Assembly: GCA_036001225.1 (NCBI GenBank)
Contig: DASYUM010000136.1
Location: forward strand, 1 to 16,428
Source: DASYUM01 sp036001225
GTDB taxonomy: Bacteria; Methylomirabilota; Methylomirabilia; Rokubacteriales; DASRDR01
Direction: 5' to 3'
Length of the DNA: 16,428 nucleotides
Within the stretch, counting starts at the first letter, position 1; the number at the start of each line of letters is the position of its first letter. The notes beneath the pieces were generated by a model. The model ran no database searches. It was not told the origin of the DNA and saw only the letters and a program-made list of their open reading frames with translations. The translations under genes were made by a program, and so were the position numbers. Of the stretch, positions 12,797 through 16,428 are shown piece by piece.

Positions 12797-13231
12797 GTGG
12801 GGGAGCGGGCGAGACGCCCGGCGGGGCGGCGGATACCGGCGGCGAACGGCACTCGCGCCGCTCGGCTGATCGCCGCCATGCGGCGCGACCGCGGCTACCT
12901 CTACCCCGAGTGGGAGCTGGTGGCGCGCGAGGCGACGGAGTTCACCGAGGCGTACAACGAGCTCTACCGCCAGGCGCTGGCCAGTGACCGCGGTCTCCCC
13001 GTGAAGTACCGCGAGCTGGTGGCGCTCGGTATCCTGGCGTTCCGCGGCGAGACCCAGGGGCTGGTCAATCACATCCGTCGGGCGATCGACCACGGGGCCA
13101 CCCGGGCCGAGGTCCTCGGCGCGATCCAGGCGATGCTGATCCCCGGCGGCGGCGTGGCGTTCCTGAACGGCCTTCGGGCCTTGGCCAAGCTCGACGCCGA
13201 CCGGACGACGACCAAGAAGAGAGGAAGCTGA
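12797..13231 (+). CDS. Carboxymuconolactone decarboxylase (CMD)-like family protein
   Basis: The conserved part reads EFTEAYNELYRQALAS, LPVKYRELVALGILAFRGE, LVNHIRRAIDHGATRAEVLGAIQAML and GVAFLNGLRAL, the all-helical CMD/AhpD fold. The AhpD redox pair Cys-x-x-Cys is absent; the region resembles gamma-CMD (PcaC-like) proteins that use a His and acid residues, so a non-redox role is more likely. From GTG 12797 the protein has 144 residues with a basic leader (GERARRPAGRR). From the ATG at 12878 it has 117, closer to the family core. GTG 12797 is taken because the TATAAA box would yield a leaderless message there; the choice is uncertain. Its stop is three bases before the dehydratase start, so the two form an operon, and it may act on a ring-opened or sugar-acid-derived intermediate. 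Confidence 0.8.
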   Translation: MGERARRPAGRRIPAANGTRAARLIAAMRRDRGYLYPEWELVAREATEFTEAYNELYRQALASDRGLPVKYRELVALGILAFRGETQGLVNHIRRAIDHGATRAEVLGAIQAMLIPGGGVAFLNGLRALAKLDADRTTTKKRGS

Positions 13232-13234
13232 ACG

Positions 13235-14761
13235 ATGGCGACTCACGACATCCGCGAGAAGGCGATCATCCTCCATCCGGAGGACGACGTCGCCATCGCA
13301 AAGGCGCCGATCGCGGCCGGGACCGTGCTGGAGGACGGCGGCGAGCGGACCACGGTCCAGTGCGACGTCCGGCCAGGCCACAAGGTCGCCCGGCGCGACC
13401 GGACCCCGGGGCAGACGGTCCGGCGCTACGGCCAGGTCATCGGCTTCGCGACCCAGCCGATCGCCCGGGGCGAGCACGTCCACACCCACAACCTGACGGT
13501 GGGGGAGCTGCACCAGGAGTACGAGGTCGGCACCGACGTGCGGCCGGTGGACTACTACCCGCCGGCCGCGATGCGCTACTTCGACGGGTTCCAGCGGGGC
13601 GACGGGCGGGTCGGGACCCGGAACTACGTGGCGGTCATCTCGACCGTCAATTGCTCGGCGAGCGTCTGCCAGGCCATCCGTGAGCGCTTCCGCGACGTCC
13701 AGCGGGACTACCCCTCGGTCGATGGCGTGATCGCCATCACCCACAAGTCCGGCTGTGGGACCAAGCTCTTCGGCGAGGATCACGAGGCGCTGATGCGGGT
13801 GCTCGGCGGCTACGCCCGGCATCCGAACGTGGGCGCCTACGTCCTCATCGGGCTCGGCTGCGAGGTGAACCAGACGCTGTCCCTCATCGACCGCCAGCGA
13901 CTCGGGCGGCCCAGCGTGCTCTCCATTCAGGAGCAGGGCGGCATCCGGAAGACGATCGAGGCGGGCGTCCGGGCGGTGGAGCAGCTCCTGCCGGTGGCCA
14001 ACGAGGCTCGCCGGAGTCAGCAGCCGATCTCGGAGCTGATCCTGGCCACCAATTGCGGCGGCTCCGACGGAAACTCGGGCATCACCGCCAACCCCGCCCT
14101 CGGCTGGGCGGTCGACGAGCTGGTGCGCTACGGCGGCACCGGTGTCCTCGCCGAGACCTCGGAGATCTATGGCGCCGAGCACCTGTTGATCCGGCGCGCG
14201 GTCAACGAAGGCGTGGCCAAGAAGCTGATCGACCGCTTCAAGTGGTGGGAGTACTACTGCCGGGTCCTGGGCGCCGAGATGGACAACAACCCGGCCCCCG
14301 GCAACAAGGCGGGTGGCCTCACCACCGTCTTCGAGAAGTCGCTCGGCGGCGTCACCAAGGGGGGCACCACCCCGCTCCAGGACGTGTTCCTCTACGCCGA
14401 GCCGATCACCACCCGGGGATTCGTCTTCATGGACACCCCCGGCCACGACCCGGTCTCGGTCACCGGCCTGGTGGCGGGGGGCGCCAACATCGTGGTGTTC
14501 ACGACCGGCCGCGGCTCGGTGTTCGGCTGCCGGCCCGTGCCCTCCATCAAGCTCGCCACCAACTCGATCGTCTACCGCCACATGGAAGAGGACATGGACA
14601 TCAACTGCGGCGTCATCCTGGAAGGCACGCCGCTCCCGGTCGTCGGCCGGCAGATCTTCGAGGAGGTCATCGCGGTCGCCTCCGGCAAGAAGACGAAGAG
14701 CGAGGCGGCCGGCGTCGGAGAAGAGGAATTCGCGCCCTGGATCATCGGCCCCGTCTTGTGA
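13235..14761 (+). CDS. UxaA/GarD-family dehydratase (altronate- or galactarate-type)
   Basis: The 508-residue protein combines an N-terminal SAF domain (about residues 10-90: AIILHPEDDVAIAKAPIAAG, GHKVARRD, YGQVIGFATQPI and GEHVHTHN) with the large UxaA C-terminal domain, beginning FQRGDGRVGTRNYVAVISTV and containing NCSASVC, HKSGCGTKLFG, LGLGCEVNQ-like residues (IGLGCEVN), ATNCGGSDGNSGITANP and VFGCRPVPSIK. Enzymes of this group dehydrate hexonates or hexarates (altronate, galactarate) to 2-keto-3-deoxy products with a divalent iron or other metal. The conserved Cys and His residues seen are those expected. GAGG at 13221 precedes the ATG, and the gene follows the CMD-like gene by three bases. 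A strong terminator lies 36 bases after its stop. The precise sugar acid is not determined. Confidence 0.92.
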   Translation: MATHDIREKAIILHPEDDVAIAKAPIAAGTVLEDGGERTTVQCDVRPGHKVARRDRTPGQTVRRYGQVIGFATQPIARGEHVHTHNLTVGELHQEYEVGTDVRPVDYYPPAAMRYFDGFQRGDGRVGTRNYVAVISTVNCSASVCQAIRERFRDVQRDYPSVDGVIAITHKSGCGTKLFGEDHEALMRVLGGYARHPNVGAYVLIGLGCEVNQTLSLIDRQRLGRPSVLSIQEQGGIRKTIEAGVRAVEQLLPVANEARRSQQPISELILATNCGGSDGNSGITANPALGWAVDELVRYGGTGVLAETSEIYGAEHLLIRRAVNEGVAKKLIDRFKWWEYYCRVLGAEMDNNPAPGNKAGGLTTVFEKSLGGVTKGGTTPLQDVFLYAEPITTRGFVFMDTPGHDPVSVTGLVAGGANIVVFTTGRGSVFGCRPVPSIKLATNSIVYRHMEEDMDINCGVILEGTPLPVVGRQIFEEVIAVASGKKTKSEAAGVGEEEFAPWIIGPVL

Positions 14762-14796
14762 GGCGGTCCGCCATCCGGGCCACGCCGATCATCGGA

Positions 14797-14836
14797 CGAG
14801 CCCTCCCGGTTCTCCGGGCGGGCTCGTTTCTTTTCT
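14797..14836 (+). terminator. Rho-independent terminator after the dehydratase gene
   Basis: CGAGCCCTCCCGG (14797-14809) pairs with CCGGGCGGGCTCG (14814-14826) with one mismatch around TTCT. TTTCTTTTCT (14827-14836) follows on the plus strand. This is a textbook intrinsic terminator and ends the CMD-dehydratase transcript. Confidence 0.92.
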
Positions 14837-14860
14837 GTCACCTGACGCGAGGAGGTGTGA

Positions 14861-15064
14861 ATGGGGCGACGGTCCTATAGCGGAGAAAAGCGGCGGAAGG
14901 AGCTGGCCCGGAAGGCCAAGCGCGAGGCCAAGCAGGAACGGAAGCAGCAAACCCAGGGCCAGGGCGAATCCGGCGGCGGCCCCCCCATCGACTGGGAGTC
15001 CCAGGTCGGCGGCGTGACCCCCCCGCCGGAGGAGTCGCCAGAAGAAGCCGACCGCCAGCCCTGA
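14861..15064 (+). CDS. Small basic protein of unknown function
   Basis: The 67-residue product has an excellent ribosome-binding site (GAGGAGGT at 14849-14856, four bases before the ATG). Its first half is strongly basic and helical (EKRRKELARKAKREAKQERK). The second half is Gly/Pro-rich and acidic (ESGGGPPIDWESQVGG and a PPEESPEEAD-like end). The strict charge split suggests a nucleic-acid- or ribosome-binding helix with a disordered tail; that is inference. It lies just after the terminator, with its own start signals and no recognisable promoter hexamers, and its stop is four bases from the convergent thiolase stop. Small proteins with a Lys/Arg-rich start are common conserved hypotheticals; I do not recognise a named family. 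Confidence 0.7.
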   Translation: MGRRSYSGEKRRKELARKAKREAKQERKQQTQGQGESGGGPPIDWESQVGGVTPPPEESPEEADRQP

Positions 15065-15068
15065 GCGG

Positions 15069-16253
15069 CTAGGCCACCTCGAAGAGCCCGGCGGCGCCCA
15101 TGCCGCCGCCGATGCACATGGTGCAGACCACGTAGCGGGCGCCGCGCCGCTTGCCCTCGATGAGGGCGTGGCCCACCATGCGGGCGCCGCTCATCCCGTA
15201 GGGATGCCCGATGGCGATGGCGCCCCCATCCACGTTGAGCTTTTCCATCGGAATGCCGAGCCGGTCCCGGCAGTAGACCACCTGGACGGCGAAGGCCTCG
15301 TTCAGCTCCCACAGGTCGATGTCGTCCATGCGAAGGGCGAACCGCTCCAGCAATCGGGGCACGGCGAACACCGGGCCGATCCCCATCTCGTCCGGCTCGC
15401 AGGCGGCGACGGCGAAGCCCCGGTAGATGCCGAGAGGCTGAAGGCCCCGCCGCTCGGCTTCCCGGCCGTCCATGACCACGCAGGCCGACGCCCCGTCCGA
15501 GAGCTGGCTGGCGTTGCCGGCCGTGATGTGACCCTTCTCCCCGGTCACCGGCTTCAGGGCGGCCAGGCCTTCGGCGGTGGTGTCGGGGCGGTTTCCCTCG
15601 TCCCGGGTCAGCGTCACCGGCTCCTCGCGGAACTCGCCGGTCGCCTTGTCCTGGACCAGCTTGACGGTTGGCAGCGGCACGATCTCGGCATCGAGCCGTC
15701 CCTCCCGCTGGGCGGCCGCCATGCGCTGCTGGCTGGCCAGCGCGTACTCGTCCTGGGCCTCGCGGGTGATGTAGTAGTGGCGGGCCACCACCTCGGCCGT
15801 CTCGAGCATGGTCATGTAGATCTCGGGCTTGTGCTCGTCCAGCCACGGCTCGCGGATCCGGAACTTGTTCTGGTGCTCGTTCTGGACCAGGCTGATCGAC
15901 TCCAGCCCGCCGGCGACCATGATGGGCACGCGGTCCACCAGGACCCGGTGCGCGGCCATCACGATGGCCTGCATCCCCGACGAACAGAAGCGGTTGACGG
16001 TCACCCCCGCCGTGGTCACGGGCAGGCCCGCGCGCAGCGCCGACTGGCGGGCGATGTTGTGACCGGTGGCGCCCTCGGGCATGGCGCAGCCGAGGATGAC
16101 GTCCTCGACCTCGCCGGGCTCCAGCCGAGCCCGCTCGACGGCATGGCGGATCACGTGCCCGCCGAGGGTGGCGCCGTGGGTGTTGTTGAAGGCGCCGCGG
16201 TAGGCTTTGCCGATCGGGGTGCGGGCAGTCGAGACGATCACGGCGTCGGGCAT
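15069..16253 (-). CDS. Acetyl-CoA acyltransferase (thiolase, beta-ketothiolase family)
   Basis: On the minus strand, 394 residues, the standard thiolase length, starting MPDAVIVSTARTPIGKAYRG, with GGAGGAC upstream as ribosome-binding site. The acylated Cys90 lies in VNRFCSSGMQA. GNASQLSDGAS, LWELNEAFAVQV, the catalytic GGAIAIGHPYGMSGAR (His) and CTMCIGGGMGAA (second Cys) are all in place, so the enzyme should be active. Thiolases exchange acyl groups between 3-ketoacyl-CoA and acetyl-CoA, either cutting fatty-acid intermediates or joining two acetyl-CoA units. The N-terminal LDEHKPEIYMTMLETAEVVA region fits the FadA/PaaJ-like group. It is monocistronic in this window; the crotonase-like gene at 1925 is too far away to be in the same operon. 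Confidence 0.95.
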   Translation of the reverse strand: MPDAVIVSTARTPIGKAYRGAFNNTHGATLGGHVIRHAVERARLEPGEVEDVILGCAMPEGATGHNIARQSALRAGLPVTTAGVTVNRFCSSGMQAIVMAAHRVLVDRVPIMVAGGLESISLVQNEHQNKFRIREPWLDEHKPEIYMTMLETAEVVARHYYITREAQDEYALASQQRMAAAQREGRLDAEIVPLPTVKLVQDKATGEFREEPVTLTRDEGNRPDTTAEGLAALKPVTGEKGHITAGNASQLSDGASACVVMDGREAERRGLQPLGIYRGFAVAACEPDEMGIGPVFAVPRLLERFALRMDDIDLWELNEAFAVQVVYCRDRLGIPMEKLNVDGGAIAIGHPYGMSGARMVGHALIEGKRRGARYVVCTMCIGGGMGAAGLFEVA

Positions 16254-16299
16254 GGCAGTCGTCCTCCGGGTGCGGCGGGGTCGCGCGGCGTCCAGCGCG

Positions 16300-16328
16300 A
16301 TGATACCACGAGGCGAGGAGACTGTCGG
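16300..16328 (-). promoter_or_regulatory. Promoter for the thiolase gene
   Basis: On the minus strand, CCGACA (16328-16323) and TATCAT (16305-16300) are separated by 17 bases, with 4/6 and 5/6 matches to TTGACA and TATAAT. Transcription would start near 16293, giving a leader of about 40 bases with the ribosome-binding site GGAGGA just before the ATG at 16253. Confidence 0.5.
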
Positions 16329-16356
16329 GACAACCGCGTACTCTGGTCCACTCCGA

Positions 16357-16376
16357 GCGCCGGCTTTTGCCGGCGC
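16357..16376. other. Perfect 8-bp hairpin near the right edge
   Basis: GCGCCGGC (16357-16364) and GCCGGCGC (16369-16376) flank a TTTT loop, and AACTTTT follows on the plus strand. It is either a weak terminator for a gene beyond the window or a stray GC hairpin. The rest of 16377-16428 is GC-rich without recognisable genes. Confidence 0.35.
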
Positions 16377-16428
16377 AACTTTTGGGTTCGCGCGCCGCGG
16401 ACGGCGGGGCCCCCGCCCCGCGACGTCC

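Noticed and set aside
12600..12800. Classical ANTAR target (two hairpins with six-base loops, A first and G fourth).
   Set aside because: Several hairpins exist in the leader (such as 7-bp arms around GAGGT, or GCGCCG around TAACT), but their loops are five bases or lack the pattern, so I do not claim the site.
1..16428. tRNA, rRNA, CRISPR arrays, insertion sequences, phage genes.
   Set aside because: No cloverleaf, ribosomal motif, regularly spaced direct repeats, transposase or integrase domain was seen on either strand.

Overview
The window is about 16.4 kb of very GC-rich, gene-dense bacterial DNA. An outer-membrane porin with a signal peptide and C-terminal Phe indicates a diderm (Gram-negative) organism. 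The gene mix is short-chain/acyl metabolism, a sugar-acid dehydratase, AmrS, a BBP2-like porin and a probable selenoprotein. With the codon bias, this recalls soil or subsurface lineages such as Candidatus Rokubacteria/Methylomirabilota, but that assignment is an inference and not proven here.

Layout. 1-616: end of an RraA-like aldolase gene broken by a one-base deletion, then a triple-hairpin intergenic element (622-690). 756-3540, plus strand: PLP aminotransferase (fold type I), an enoyl-CoA hydratase-family protein lacking both catalytic Glu residues, and a polytopic membrane protein. 3560-4311: a two-domain glutaredoxin-like protein disulfide oxidoreductase whose C-terminal redox motif is read as Sec-Pro-Tyr-Cys through an in-frame TGA, followed by a 4-bp-overlapping single-helix membrane microprotein. 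That microprotein's own TGA is also followed by a SECIS-like hairpin. 4416-4837: gamma-glutamylcyclotransferase-like gene, frameshifted and without a normal start. 4857-6248: class III aminotransferase. 6304-7830: AmrS-type radical SAM enzyme carrying a 155-residue mini-intein exactly at the third cysteine of its CX3CX2C cluster motif. 7841-8638: short-chain dehydrogenase. 8649-9843, minus strand: MFS transporter split by a homopolymer frameshift. 9970-10266: small helical protein of unknown function. 10310-11134: alpha/beta hydrolase. 11141-12513, minus strand: a porin followed by an ANTAR-only RNA-binding protein, with an intrinsic terminator in the porin leader. 12797-14761, plus strand: carboxymuconolactone-decarboxylase-like protein and UxaA/GarD-type dehydratase, ending in a strong terminator. 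14861-15064: small basic protein. 15069-16253, minus strand: thiolase with its own promoter.

The three most notable points are as follows. (i) There is a probable selenoprotein operon, one strong Sec site and one tentative. (ii) A mini-intein interrupts a radical SAM cluster motif, so cluster assembly would depend on splicing. (iii) The porin/ANTAR pair, with a terminator in the porin leader, looks like a self-contained transcription antitermination circuit.

Three genes carry single-base frameshifts, two of them at G/C homopolymers. These may be assembly errors, so they are described as broken but not necessarily dead. No rRNA, tRNA, CRISPR array, insertion sequence or Sec-machinery gene is visible in the window.
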